From Enterobacter sp. RHBSTW-00994 (lineage in GTDB: Bacteria > Pseudomonadota > Gammaproteobacteria > Enterobacterales > Enterobacteriaceae), in assembly GCF_013782625.1 (NCBI RefSeq), contig NZ_CP056199.1:1072588-1136587 (forward strand): a stretch of 64,000 nucleotides of DNA. The letters run 5' to 3'. Positions 33,001 to 43,204 of this stretch are shown in pieces. The translations under genes were made by a program, and so were the position numbers. The notes below the pieces were generated by a model. That model searched no databases. It saw nothing but the letters and a program-made list of their open reading frames with translations, and was not told the origin of the DNA. The number at the start of each line of letters is the position of its first letter. Position 1 is the first letter of the stretch.

Positions 33001-33141
33001 GGGAGGGCGTTTCCCTTCGAAATCCCGCTTCACAATTTCCAGCGCTTTTAGCACCGTTTCAACCGGGATTTCATGCTGCTCCAGCAGCATGATCAAATCA
33101 ACGGCCAGTTTGACTTCATCTGGGGCATTTTCCAGCGACAT
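32986..33141 (-). CDS. rsmS: RsmS (YbaM), small conserved protein
   Basis: A 51-residue protein, [20 protein letters not shown] and onward to [19 protein letters not shown]. It matches E. coli YbaM/RsmS, reported to influence RsmA-dependent regulation in Pectobacterium. AGGAG lies about seven bases before the start codon. The last seven residues (RPPPLSP) and the stop come from the palindromic repeat, so this C-terminus is probably recent. It follows priC by 11 bp. Confidence 0.88.
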   Translation of the reverse strand: MSLENAPDEVKLAVDLIMLLEQHEIPVETVLKALEIVKRDFEGKRPPPLSP

Positions 33142-33152
33142 CTGTGCTCCTT

Positions 33153-33680
33153 TTAGCGGGTCAGGCGTTCTATCACGCGTTCTATCTCATCCAGGGCCTG
33201 GCGGCAACGGGTGAGGCGTCCTTCCAGCGCGGCAATTTCCCGCATTAATAACTGCTGTTCTTCCAGTGTTTCAGCGGCATTGAGCCGTTTTTCGCGCTCA
33301 CGTTTCATGTCAAAAAGACGGCGTTCAAACTCCTGGTTTTCAAGACGTTTACGCTGCCATTTTCGCACGCCTGGTGATGCATTATCCCAGGTACGTAGCG
33401 GCCAGGCGCTCATTTCGCGATGCAGGGCCGTCATCTGCTGGATAAGATGGTCTGCCAGCCAGGCGACCTGTTCCTGCTGTGCATTGGCGACGGCATGACG
33501 CAGCTCTTCAAGATTACCCTGCGTTTCATCAAGATAATCTTTTATCCGCGTACTGCGGGTTCGAAACAACTGGCGGTCAAAGCGCGGTTTCAGCGTCGCA
33601 TGCGCCATCAGCGGTGTTGCCTGTTCGCGCAGCGCAGTTAGCTGATTTTGCAGGGTCTCTAAAAGCAAGGCTGTTTTCAA
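33153..33680 (-). CDS. priC: PriC, primosomal replication protein N''
   Basis: The 175-residue helical protein helps reload DnaB helicase at stalled forks by the PriA-independent route. It begins [20 protein letters not shown] and has the basic region [28 protein letters not shown] typical of PriC; length equals E. coli. It is divergent from ybaN across 50 bp and followed by rsmS. Confidence 0.92.
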   Translation of the reverse strand: MKTALLLETLQNQLTALREQATPLMAHATLKPRFDRQLFRTRSTRIKDYLDETQGNLEELRHAVANAQQEQVAWLADHLIQQMTALHREMSAWPLRTWDNASPGVRKWQRKRLENQEFERRLFDMKREREKRLNAAETLEEQQLLMREIAALEGRLTRCRQALDEIERVIERLTR

Positions 33681-33730
33681 TGCGCTCTCCAGTGGTAAAG
33701 TAGCCGTTCAGTTTGATAACGATTCGCATT

Positions 33731-34108
33731 ATGCAGCGTATTATTTTAATCATCATTGGCTGGCTTGCGGTAGTGCTCGGCACGCTGGGTGTGGTTTTGC
33801 CATTACTGCCTACGACGCCCTTTATTTTGCTGGCGGCGTGGTGCTTTGCCCGCTCATCTCCGCGATTTCACCACTGGCTCATGTATCGCTCATGGTTTGG
33901 TGGGTATCTGCGCCATTGGCAACAATACCGGGCGATGCCGCCAGGCGCAAAGCCACGCGCTATTGGCGTGATACTGATTACCTTTGCGATCTCGCTCTGG
34001 CTGGTGAAAATGATGTGGGTTCGAATCCTGCTGCTGGTCATTTTAACCTGCCTGCTTATCTTTATGTGGCGGATCCCCGTCGTTGATGAAAAGCAACAAA
34101 AGCACTGA
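33731..34108 (+). CDS. ybaN: YbaN, DUF454 inner membrane protein
   Basis: The 125-residue protein has an N-terminal hydrophobic region (IILIIIGWLAVVLGTLGVVLPLLPTTPFILLAAWCFARSSPRFHHWL), which contains the DUF454 signature LPTTPFILLAAWCFARSSP, and two more membrane segments near the C-terminus. The ATG at 33731 gives MQRIILIIIGW as in E. coli. The function is unknown. Confidence 0.92.
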   Translation: MQRIILIIIGWLAVVLGTLGVVLPLLPTTPFILLAAWCFARSSPRFHHWLMYRSWFGGYLRHWQQYRAMPPGAKPRAIGVILITFAISLWLVKMMWVRILLLVILTCLLIFMWRIPVVDEKQQKH

Positions 34109-34262
34109 AGCATCATGAAGGCTGTTGCAATTCTTGCGCGCAGCCAGTAAATTCGACCGTTTTCGAGCACAGGTGCGCCTGGTTAAAGGTTAATCAATTG
34201 TTACCTTTGGCCGACTCTATATGCGCGCTGTGAGTCACACTGTTTCATTTAGGCACAAACCG

Positions 34263-34814
34263 ATGACCGCAACTGCACAGCAGCTTGAATATCTTAAAAA
34301 CAGCATCAAAAGCATCCAGGATTATCCGAAGCCTGGCATTCTTTTCCGTGATGTCACCAGCTTGCTGGAAGACCCAAAAGCGTACGCGCTCAGCATTGAA
34401 CTGCTGGTTGAGCGTTATAAAAACGCCGGGATCACCAAAGTAGTAGGTACGGAAGCGCGTGGCTTCCTGTTTGGCGCACCGGTGGCGCTGGCGATGGGCG
34501 TGGGTTTTGTACCAGTACGTAAACCGCGCAAACTGCCACGTGAAACGATTGCCGAAAGCTACGAGCTGGAATACGGTACCGATCAGCTTGAAATTCACGT
34601 TGATGCGATCAAACCAGGCGATAAAGTGCTGGTGGTTGACGATCTGCTGGCAACTGGCGGTACGATTGAAGCGACGGTTAAGCTGATCCGTCGTCTGGGT
34701 GGTGAAGTGACCGACGCGGCATTCATCATCAATCTGTTTGATCTGGGTGGCGAGCAGCGCCTGGAAAAACAGGGCATTACCAGCTACAGCCTGGTGCCAT
34801 TCCCGGGACACTAA
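34263..34814 (+). CDS. apt: Apt, adenine phosphoribosyltransferase
   Basis: The 183-residue enzyme salvages adenine to AMP using PRPP. The PRPP-binding motif is [18 protein letters not shown] (about residues 120-137), and the flexible loop and adenine pocket include [22 protein letters not shown]. The ATG at 34263 ([25 protein letters not shown]) gives the usual length. A perfect 10-bp hairpin lies between it and dnaX. Confidence 0.96.
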   Translation: MTATAQQLEYLKNSIKSIQDYPKPGILFRDVTSLLEDPKAYALSIELLVERYKNAGITKVVGTEARGFLFGAPVALAMGVGFVPVRKPRKLPRETIAESYELEYGTDQLEIHVDAIKPGDKVLVVDDLLATGGTIEATVKLIRRLGGEVTDAAFIINLFDLGGEQRLEKQGITSYSLVPFPGH

Positions 34815-34823
34815 TCCCGGTTT

Positions 34824-34854
34824 TCACAACCTCGCTCAATGGGTGAGGTTGTGA
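34824..34854 (+). terminator. Hairpin between apt and dnaX
   Basis: TCACAACCTC and GAGGTTGTGA pair perfectly across 11 bases, 10 bp after the apt stop. No T tract follows, so it may be a weak terminator, an attenuator or an RNA-end stabiliser. Confidence 0.5.
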
Positions 34855-34902
34855 TAGCATTCCCCTCCATAAATTCACCTTCCAGCGTTGCAGAGCCTGC
34901 CC

Positions 34903-36834
34903 ATGAGTTATCAGGTGTTAGCCCGTAAATGGCGACCACAAACCTTTGCTGACGTTGTCGGTCAGGAACATGTGCTGACTGCCCTGGCGAACGGCTTGTC
35001 GCTAGGACGCATCCATCACGCCTATCTTTTTTCCGGCACTCGCGGCGTCGGTAAGACCTCTATTGCCCGTTTGCTGGCAAAGGGACTGAATTGCGAAACC
35101 GGGATCACGGCCACCCCCTGTGGTGTCTGTGATAACTGCCGTGAAATCGAGCAGGGGCGGTTTGTCGATCTGATTGAAATCGATGCCGCCTCGCGGACAA
35201 AAGTCGAAGATACGCGCGATCTGCTGGATAACGTGCAGTACGCGCCAGCGCGTGGTCGCTTTAAGGTCTATCTGATCGATGAAGTGCACATGCTATCGCG
35301 TCACAGCTTCAATGCCCTGCTGAAAACGCTGGAAGAGCCGCCTGCGCATGTGAAATTCCTGCTGGCGACAACCGATCCGCAAAAGCTGCCGGTCACTATT
35401 CTGTCACGCTGCCTGCAGTTCCATCTCAAGGCGTTAGACGTGGAACAGATCCGCGCGCAGCTGGAACATATTCTGGATGAAGAGAAGATTGTTCATGAGC
35501 CGCGTGCGCTGCAGTTACTGGCACGTGCAGCCGATGGCAGTCTTCGTGATGCATTAAGCCTCACCGACCAGGCTATCGCCAGTGGCGACGGTAAGCTCTC
35601 AACGGAAGCGGTCAGCACCATGCTGGGCACGCTGGATGATGACCAGGCTCTGTCATTAATCGAAGCGGTCATTGAGGCTAACGGCGAGCGGGTGATGTCG
35701 CTGGTCAATGCGGCGGCGGCACGTGGCGTTGAGTGGGAAGCGCTGCTGGTGGAAATGCTCAGTCTGCTGCACCGTGTAGCGATGCTGCAGCTTTCTCCTT
35801 CGGCGATTGGCGCTGATATGGTGGCGATTGAGCAACGGATGCGCGAACTTGCCCGCATCGTTCCACCGACTGACGTACAGCTTTACTACCAAACCTTGTT
35901 GATTGGCCGCAAAGAACTTCCGTATGCGCCCGATCGCCGGATGGGGGTTGAAATGACCCTGCTGCGCGCCCTGGCGTTCCATCCGCGCATGCCGTTGCCA
36001 GAGCCTGAAGCCCCGCTGCACGCGTTTGTTCCCACTGCGCCACAGGCCGTGATGACATCAGCACCGGTTCCGCCGCCACAATCTTCGCCGCCGCCGCGGC
36101 AGGACGTACCGCTGTCGGATGCCACCAGTTCGGTGCTTGCCGCACGAAGCCAGTTGCAACGTGCGCAGGGAGCAACCAAACCAAAAAAGAGTGAACCGGC
36201 AGCGCCAGGAAGAGCGCGGCCGGTAAATAACGCCGCGCTTGAACGACTGGCATCGGTTACGGAGCGCGTACAGTCGCGTCCTGCACCGTCCGCGCTTGAG
36301 CAAAAAGCCCCGGCGAAGAAAGAGGCATATCGCTGGAAAGCAACCACCATTACCGAAGAGGTAAAGGAAGAGGTTGCTACGCCAAAAGCGTTAAAAAAAG
36401 CGCTGGAGCATGAAAAAACGCCTGAGCTGGCGGCAAAGCTCGCGGAAGAATCGATTGAGCGTGATGCCTGGGCCGCTGAAGTCAGCAAACTGCAGTTACC
36501 GAAGCTGGTGGAGCAAGTTGCGCTCAATGCCTGGAAAGAGCAGGAAGGGGAGCAGATCCGCCTGCATTTGCGATCGAGCCAGCGCCACCTTAATTCCCCT
36601 GGTGCGCAAAAAGTCCTCTCTGAGGCGCTCGCCACATTACAGGGTTCACCGGTTGAATTGACTATCATTGAAGATGATAATCCGGCGGTGCGTACGCCAC
36701 TGGAATGGCGTCAGGCCATTTATGAAGAGAAGCTCGCGCAGGCGCGTGAGTCGATTATCGCGGATAACAACATCCAGACATTACGTCGGTTTTTCGATGC
36801 TGATTTGGATGAAGAGAGTATCCGGCCCATTTGA
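34903..36834 (+). CDS. dnaX: DnaX, DNA polymerase III tau and gamma subunits
   Basis: The 643-residue tau subunit is the clamp-loader ATPase and also ties the polymerase cores to DnaB. Walker A is GTRGVGKTS (about residue 45), the zinc module cysteines are CETGITATPCGVCDNC, Walker B region is VYLIDEVHML, and SRC is intact in ILSRCLQF. Domains I-III end near 370, followed by a Pro-rich linker and the tau-specific C-terminus. The ATG at 34903 gives MSYQVLARKWRPQTF. A -1 frameshift site makes the shorter gamma form. ybaB follows 54 bp downstream. Confidence 0.96.
   Translation: MSYQVLARKWRPQTFADVVGQEHVLTALANGLSLGRIHHAYLFSGTRGVGKTSIARLLAKGLNCETGITATPCGVCDNCREIEQGRFVDLIEIDAASRTKVEDTRDLLDNVQYAPARGRFKVYLIDEVHMLSRHSFNALLKTLEEPPAHVKFLLATTDPQKLPVTILSRCLQFHLKALDVEQIRAQLEHILDEEKIVHEPRALQLLARAADGSLRDALSLTDQAIASGDGKLSTEAVSTMLGTLDDDQALSLIEAVIEANGERVMSLVNAAAARGVEWEALLVEMLSLLHRVAMLQLSPSAIGADMVAIEQRMRELARIVPPTDVQLYYQTLLIGRKELPYAPDRRMGVEMTLLRALAFHPRMPLPEPEAPLHAFVPTAPQAVMTSAPVPPPQSSPPPRQDVPLSDATSSVLAARSQLQRAQGATKPKKSEPAAPGRARPVNNAALERLASVTERVQSRPAPSALEQKAPAKKEAYRWKATTITEEVKEEVATPKALKKALEHEKTPELAAKLAEESIERDAWAAEVSKLQLPKLVEQVALNAWKEQEGEQIRLHLRSSQRHLNSPGAQKVLSEALATLQGSPVELTIIEDDNPAVRTPLEWRQAIYEEKLAQARESIIADNNIQTLRRFFDADLDEESIRPI
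36167..36221 (+). promoter_or_regulatory. Programmed -1 ribosomal frameshift site in dnaX
   Basis: The slippery heptamer A AAA AAG occupies 36183-36189 in frame. An internal Shine-Dalgarno-like AGGGAGC lies nine bases upstream, and a G/C-rich stem-loop (ACCGGC with GCCGGT) follows. Slipping gives GAG (Glu) then TGA at 36192-36194, making a 430-residue gamma subunit. All three stimulators of the E. coli site are present. Confidence 0.92.
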
Positions 36835-36846
36835 CCGTGAGTCTGA

Positions 36847-37220
<374 letters not shown>

Positions 37221-37221
<1 letters not shown>

Positions 37222-37826
37222 TGCAAACCAGTCCGCTGCTCACGCAGTTAATGGAAGCGCTGCGCTGCTTGCCGGGTGTTGGCCCGAAGTCGGCGCAACG
37301 CATGGCGTTTACGCTATTGCAGCGCGACCGCAGCGGTGGGATGCGCCTGGCGCAGGCATTGACCCGCGCCATGTCAGAAATTGGCCACTGTGCGGATTGC
37401 CGTACGTTTACCGAGCAGGATGTGTGTAACATTTGCTCGAATCCGCGCCGCCAGGAAAACGGTCAGATTTGCGTGGTAGAGAGTCCTGCGGATATCTACG
37501 CCATCGAACAGACCGGGCAGTTTTCAGGGCGTTACTTCGTGCTGATGGGCCACCTCTCTCCGCTGGATGGGATTGGTCCCGCTGACATCGGTCTTGATCG
37601 CCTTGAACAGCGCCTTGAGTCCGAGTCACTCACGGAAGTGATCCTTGCCACTAACCCAACGGTGGAAGGCGAAGCGACGGCGAACTATATTGCTGAGCTT
37701 TGCGGGCAATATGGTGTCGAAGCGAGTCGTATCGCCCACGGCGTGCCAGTCGGTGGCGAGCTGGAGATGGTCGACGGTACTACGCTGTCGCACTCTTTGG
37801 CTGGGCGTCACAAGATTATTTTCTGA
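37221..37826 (+). CDS. recR: RecR, recombination mediator protein
   Basis: The 201-residue protein works with RecF and RecO to load RecA on SSB-covered single-stranded gaps. It has the helix-hairpin-helix ([18 protein letters not shown]), a four-cysteine zinc finger ([16 protein letters not shown]), a Toprim domain ([38 protein letters not shown]) and the Walker-B-like C-terminus. It is translationally coupled to ybaB. A G/C hairpin (CGGAGGC with GCCTCCG, 37831-37855) follows the stop. Confidence 0.96.
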
Positions 37827-37855
37827 CCAAACGGAGGCTGCATTCGCGGCCTCCG

Positions 37856-37884
37856 CTTGAAATTCTCACCGTTTATCCCCATCT
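37856..37884 (+). promoter_or_regulatory. Sigma-32 heat-shock promoter of htpG
   Basis: CTTGAAA and CCCCATCT are separated by 14 bp, a close match to the RpoH consensus CTTGAAA-N13-15-CCCCATNT. Transcription should start near 37891, about 47 bases before htpG. Confidence 0.9.
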
Positions 37885-37937
37885 CTCCCTCAACGTTTTA
37901 AAACCCCATTAAATGGCATTGTTGAGGTCGACTTAAG

Positions 37938-39812
37938 ATGAAAGGACAAGAAACCCGTGGTTTCCAGTCAGAAGTAAAACAGCTTCTGCACCTGATGATC
38001 CATTCCCTTTATTCCAATAAAGAAATTTTCCTGCGTGAGCTGATTTCCAACGCCTCCGATGCGGCGGACAAGCTGCGTTTCCGCGCGCTGTCCAACCCGG
38101 ATCTGTACGAAGGTGACGGCGAGTTGCGTGTGCGCGTCTCTTTTAATAAAGAGAACCGTACCCTGACCATCGCCGATAACGGTATCGGTATGAATCGCGA
38201 TGAAGTGATCGATCACCTCGGTACGATTGCAAAATCGGGAACCAAATCGTTCCTCGAATCCATGGGGTCCGATCAGGCAAAAGACAGCCAGCTTATCGGT
38301 CAGTTCGGTGTTGGCTTCTATTCCGCGTTTATCGTGGCAGATAAAGTTACCGTTCGTACCCGTGCGGCAGGCGATAGCGCTGAAAATGGCGTGTTCTGGG
38401 AATCTCACGGTGAAGGCGAATATACCGTTGATGATATTACCAAAGCCGATCGCGGAACCGAGATCACCCTGCACCTGCGTGAAGGCGAAGACGATTTCCT
38501 GAATGACTGGCGTGTTCGCTCCATCATCAGCAAATATTCTGACCACATTGCGCTGCCGGTTGAGATCGAAAAACAGGAAGAGAAAGACGGCGAAACCGTG
38601 GTCTCCTGGGAGAAGATCAATAAGGCTCAGGCCCTGTGGACGCGCAACAAGTCTGAAATCAAAGACGATGAATATAACGAATTCTACAAGCATATTGCTC
38701 ACGACTTTACCGACCCGCTGACCTGGAGCCACAACCGTGTGGAAGGTAAGCAGGAGTACACCAGCCTGCTGTACATCCCGGCACAAGCGCCATGGGACAT
38801 GTGGAACCGCGATCATAAACACGGCCTGAAGCTGTATGTGCAACGTGTGTTCATCATGGATGATGCTGAGCAGTTCATGCCGAACTACCTGCGCTTCACC
38901 CGCGGTCTGATCGACTCTAACGATCTGCCGCTGAACGTTTCTCGTGAAATTTTGCAGGACAGCTCCGTTACCCGCAATCTGCGAAACGCACTGACCAAAC
39001 GTACCCTGCAGATGCTGGAAAAACTGGCAAAAGACGATGCGGAAAAATACCAGACCTTCTGGAAACAGTTCGGCCTGGTGCTGAAAGAAGGTCCGGCAGA
39101 AGACACTGCGAACGTTGAAGCCATTGCGAAACTGTTGCGCTTTGCCTCTACGCATACGGACTCTTCCGAGCAGACGGTGTCGCTGGAAGAGTATGTCTCC
39201 CGCATGAAAGAAGGGCAGGAGAAGATCTACTACATCACTGCAGACAGCTATGCTGCAGCGAAGAGCAGCCCGCATCTGGAACTGTTGCGCAAGAAAGGCA
39301 TCGAAGTCCTGCTGCTGTCTGACCGCATCGACGAGTGGATGATGAACTACCTGACCGAGTTCGACGGTAAGGCGTTCCAGTCTGTGGCAAAAGCCGACGA
39401 ATCCATCGACAAGCTGGCCGATGAAGTGGATGAAAGCGCGAAAGAAGCCGAGAAGGCGCTGGAGCCGTTCGTTGAGCGTGTGAAAACCTTGCTGGGCGAT
39501 CGTGTGAAAGAAGTGCGTTTCACGCACCGTTTGACCGACACGCCGGCTATCGTGACCACTGACGCGGACGAAATGGGTACGCAGATGGCGAAACTGTTTG
39601 CCGCTGCAGGCCAGGCAATGCCGGAAGTGAAATACATTTTCGAGCTGAACCCGGATCACCCGCTGGTGAAACGTGCGGCTGATACGCAGGATGAAAGCCG
39701 CTTTGCCGAGTGGGTTGAGCTGCTGCTGGATCAGTCTCTGCTGGCCGAGCGTGGCACGCTGGAAGATCCTAACCTGTTTATTAAACGTGTGAATGCGCTG
39801 CTGCTGGCGTAA
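37938..39812 (+). CDS. htpG: HtpG, Hsp90-family chaperone
   Basis: The 624-residue cytoplasmic chaperone remodels client proteins together with DnaK. The N-terminal GHKL ATPase shows [41 protein letters not shown] and [17 protein letters not shown]. The middle domain has the catalytic Arg loop ([17 protein letters not shown]), and a C-terminal dimerisation domain follows. The length equals E. coli. The sigma-32 promoter predicts heat induction. A large antisense reading frame here is a shadow. Confidence 0.97.
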   Translation: MKGQETRGFQSEVKQLLHLMIHSLYSNKEIFLRELISNASDAADKLRFRALSNPDLYEGDGELRVRVSFNKENRTLTIADNGIGMNRDEVIDHLGTIAKSGTKSFLESMGSDQAKDSQLIGQFGVGFYSAFIVADKVTVRTRAAGDSAENGVFWESHGEGEYTVDDITKADRGTEITLHLREGEDDFLNDWRVRSIISKYSDHIALPVEIEKQEEKDGETVVSWEKINKAQALWTRNKSEIKDDEYNEFYKHIAHDFTDPLTWSHNRVEGKQEYTSLLYIPAQAPWDMWNRDHKHGLKLYVQRVFIMDDAEQFMPNYLRFTRGLIDSNDLPLNVSREILQDSSVTRNLRNALTKRTLQMLEKLAKDDAEKYQTFWKQFGLVLKEGPAEDTANVEAIAKLLRFASTHTDSSEQTVSLEEYVSRMKEGQEKIYYITADSYAAAKSSPHLELLRKKGIEVLLLSDRIDEWMMNYLTEFDGKAFQSVAKADESIDKLADEVDESAKEAEKALEPFVERVKTLLGDRVKEVRFTHRLTDTPAIVTTDADEMGTQMAKLFAAAGQAMPEVKYIFELNPDHPLVKRAADTQDESRFAEWVELLLDQSLLAERGTLEDPNLFIKRVNALLLA

Positions 39813-39830
39813 TTAAACATCTCCCCCCAC

Positions 39831-39865
39831 CAGACACCCTCTCCCTTACAGGGAGAGGGTGTCTG
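39831..39865. terminator. 15-bp perfect palindrome after htpG
   Basis: CAGACACCCTCTCCC and GGGAGAGGGTGTCTG pair perfectly across TTACA, 18 bp after the htpG stop. It is the longest of the CCCTCTCCC palindromes in this window. Confidence 0.7.
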
Positions 39866-39869
39866 GGTT

Positions 39870-39892
39870 CCTTCTCTCCTGTGGAGAGAAGG
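39870..39892. terminator. Second hairpin after htpG
   Basis: CCTTCTCTCC and GGAGAGAAGG pair perfectly across TGT, four bases after the preceding palindrome. Two stacked hairpins suggest a strong stop or 3'-end barrier. Confidence 0.6.
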
Positions 39893-40007
39893 GCAGGGTG
39901 AGGGGAAAACTCTGCACTATCCCAAATAATCTCCCTCGTTAACCGTTTCAGCCGTCCCGCCTTCCTTGAGCCAGATCCGTTCTGGTGGTATTGTTTAGCG
40001 CTTTTGA

Positions 40008-40685
<678 letters not shown>

Positions 40686-40693
40686 TTGCACCT

Positions 40694-40720
40694 CTCTCAC
40701 CCAGGTCCTCTGGGTGAGAG
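40694..40720 (+). terminator. Hairpin after adk
   Basis: CTCTCACCCA and TGGGTGAGAG pair perfectly across seven bases, eight bases after the adk stop. The T tract is weak (GAATTCTC). Confidence 0.6.
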
Positions 40721-40810
40721 GAATTCTCATCTCACCTATCACAACAATGGGTTTCGTTTAAACGCATTTCCGCTACAATTGACAACCATTCAAATGGTTA
40801 AGAGGCGTGA

Positions 40811-41773
40811 ATGAGTCAGGCGAAAACCGGTATCTTGCTTGCCAATCTGGGTACTCCAGAAGCACCTACTCCTGCGGCAGTAAAACGTTACCTGCGACAA
40901 TTTTTAAGCGACCCACGCGTCGTGGATACACCAAGAGCGTTATGGTGGCCGTTACTGCGCGGTGTCATTCTGCCTGTTCGTTCCCCGCGAGTTGCTAAGC
41001 TGTATCAGTCTGTCTGGATGGAAGAGGGCTCTCCGCTGATGGTTTACAGCCGTCGCCAGGAAAAAGCCCTGGCTGCCCGGCTGCCTGATATGCCGGTTGC
41101 ATTAGGGATGAGCTACGGTACGCCGTCGCTGGAAAGTGCGGTCGAAGAGTTGCTGGCACAGAACGTCGATCACATTGTGGTGCTGGCGCTTTATCCGCAA
41201 TACTCTTGCTCCACGGTGGCTGCCGTCTGGGATGAACTGGCGCGCATTCTCGCCACTCGTCGCCGTATTCCGGGCGTGACCTTTATTCGTGACTACGCCG
41301 ATAACGACATGTACATCAAAGCGCTCGCCAGCAGCGTTCGCGCCTCGTTTGAAAAACATGGCGAGCCGGATCTGCTGCTGCTCTCTTATCACGGTATTCC
41401 GCAGCGTTACGCTGATGAAGGTGATGACTATCCGCAGCGCTGCCGTGATACCACCCGTGAGCTTGTCTCCGTGCTGGGGCTACCGCCCGAAAAGGTGATG
41501 ATGACCTTCCAGTCACGTTTTGGCCGTGAACCCTGGCTGACGCCGTATACTGATGAAACGCTAAAAATGTTGGGCGAGAAGGGCGTTAAGCATGTTCAGG
41601 TGATGTCGCCGGGCTTTTCTGCGGACTGTCTGGAAACGCTGGAAGAGATCGCTGTGCAGAACCGGGAGTTCTTCATTAAGGCGGGGGGGGTGAAATACGA
41701 ATACATTCCGGCGCTTAATGATAATCCTGAACATATCGATATGATGGTGTCGCTGGTCAAAAACAGCCACTGA
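40811..41773 (+). CDS. hemH: HemH, ferrochelatase
   Basis: The 320-residue enzyme inserts Fe(II) into protoporphyrin IX, the last step of protoheme synthesis. Conserved segments are [33 protein letters not shown], the catalytic His in [12 protein letters not shown], and the Glu-rich pocket [22 protein letters not shown] precedes the ATG at 40811. In E. coli aes follows on the opposite strand; here gsk follows directly after 62 bp. Confidence 0.96.
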   Translation: MSQAKTGILLANLGTPEAPTPAAVKRYLRQFLSDPRVVDTPRALWWPLLRGVILPVRSPRVAKLYQSVWMEEGSPLMVYSRRQEKALAARLPDMPVALGMSYGTPSLESAVEELLAQNVDHIVVLALYPQYSCSTVAAVWDELARILATRRRIPGVTFIRDYADNDMYIKALASSVRASFEKHGEPDLLLLSYHGIPQRYADEGDDYPQRCRDTTRELVSVLGLPPEKVMMTFQSRFGREPWLTPYTDETLKMLGEKGVKHVQVMSPGFSADCLETLEEIAVQNREFFIKAGGVKYEYIPALNDNPEHIDMMVSLVKNSH

Positions 41774-41835
41774 TCGCGCTAAAGGCCGGGTTTGTGCTAC
41801 CATTTCCGGCCCATCATTCATTCATAGCCCAGACC

Positions 41836-43140
41836 ATGAAATTTCCCGGTAAACGCAAATCTAAACACTACTTTCCCGTCAACGCCCGCGATCCGCTGTT
41901 GCAACAAATCCAGCCTGAAAACGAAACCAGTGCTGCATGGGTGGTTGGTATTGATCAGACTCTGGTGGATATTGAAGCCAAAGTGGACGATGCGTTTGTT
42001 GCGCGTTACGGTCTGAGCGCCGGGCACTCGCTGGTGATTGAAGACGATGTCGCAGAAGCCTTATATCAGGAACTGGTTCGTGAAAATCTGATCACCCACC
42101 AGTTTGCCGGCGGTACTATCGGCAATACCATGCATAACTACTCGGTGCTGGCCGATGACCGTTCCGTACTGCTCGGCGTGATGTGCAGCAATATTGAGAT
42201 TGGTGGCTATGCTTACCGTTATCTGTGTAACACCTCCAGCCGTACCGATCTGAACTATCTTCAGGGGGTCGACGGGCCGATTGGCCGCTGCTTTACGCTA
42301 ATCAGTGATTCCGGCGAGCGCACCTTTGCTATCAGCCCTGGGCACATGAATAAGCTGCGCGCGGACAGCATTCCGGAAGAGGTGATCGCAGGTGCTTCTG
42401 CGCTGGTACTGACCTCGTATCTGGTGCGTTGTAAACCGGGTGAACCGATGCCTGAAGCCACCATGAAAGCCATTGAGTACGCGAAGAAGTACAATGTGCC
42501 GGTGGTGCTGACGCTGGGGACGAAATTCGTGATTGCCGATAACCCTGAGTGGTGGCAGTCCTTCCTGAAAGAACATGTTTCTATTCTGGCGATGAACGAA
42601 GAAGAAGCCGAAGCACTTACCGGTGAAAGCGATCCGCTGTTGGCCTCTGACAAAGCGCTGGATTGGGTTGATCTGGTACTGTGCACCGCAGGCCCGGTGG
42701 GGCTCTACATGGCGGGCTTTACGGAAGAAGAGAGCAAACGTAAAACGCAGCATCCGCTGCTGCCTGGTGCGATTGCTGAATTCAACCAGTATGAGTTCAG
42801 CCGCGCCATGCGTCACAAGGACTGCATCAACCCGCGGCGTATTTTCTCCCACATTGCGCCCTACATGGGAGGGCCGGAGAAGATCATGAATACCAACGGC
42901 GCGGGGGACGGAGCGCTGGCGGCGTTACTGCACGATATTACAGCGAATGCCTACCACAAAAGTAATGTTCCGAACTCCAGCAAGCATAAGTTCAGTTGGC
43001 TGACTTACTCGTCTCTGGCGCAGGTATGCAAATACGCGAACCGCGTGAGTTACCAGGTGCTGAATCAGCATTCACCGCGTCTGACGCGTGGCTTGCCTGA
43101 AAGAGAAGACAGCCTGGAAGAGTCGTACTGGGATCGTTAA
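41836..43140 (+). CDS. gsk: Gsk, inosine/guanosine kinase
   Basis: The 434-residue PfkB-family kinase phosphorylates guanosine and inosine for purine salvage. The PfkB signature with the catalytic Asp is NTNGAGDGALAALLHDI near residue 355-371, and substrate-binding segments (FAGGTIGNTMHNYSVLADDRSVLLGVM) are conserved. The ATG at 41836 gives MKFPGKRKSKHYFPVNARDPL, the E. coli length; the ORF extends 14 codons upstream without support. Confidence 0.96.
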   Translation: MKFPGKRKSKHYFPVNARDPLLQQIQPENETSAAWVVGIDQTLVDIEAKVDDAFVARYGLSAGHSLVIEDDVAEALYQELVRENLITHQFAGGTIGNTMHNYSVLADDRSVLLGVMCSNIEIGGYAYRYLCNTSSRTDLNYLQGVDGPIGRCFTLISDSGERTFAISPGHMNKLRADSIPEEVIAGASALVLTSYLVRCKPGEPMPEATMKAIEYAKKYNVPVVLTLGTKFVIADNPEWWQSFLKEHVSILAMNEEEAEALTGESDPLLASDKALDWVDLVLCTAGPVGLYMAGFTEEESKRKTQHPLLPGAIAEFNQYEFSRAMRHKDCINPRRIFSHIAPYMGGPEKIMNTNGAGDGALAALLHDITANAYHKSNVPNSSKHKFSWLTYSSLAQVCKYANRVSYQVLNQHSPRLTRGLPEREDSLEESYWDR

Positions 43141-43152
43141 TCGTTAAAAAAA

Positions 43153-43189
43153 CCTCTCGGCCCCTCCCCACAAGGGGCAGGGCGAGAGG
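43153..43189. terminator. Bidirectional hairpin between gsk and ybaL
   Basis: CCTCTCG and CGAGAGG enclose an inner CCCCT/AGGGG pairing. An A run (TTAAAAAAA) lies on the gsk side, so it could act as a T-tailed terminator for leftward ybaL transcripts. Confidence 0.65.
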
Positions 43190-43204
43190 CTCAGACCGCT
43201 TGTA

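Noticed and set aside
37968-39659. 563-codon open frame antisense to htpG
   Set aside because: It mirrors the codon pattern of htpG, has no family features and no ribosome site, and lies wholly within a conserved gene. It is a codon-bias shadow.
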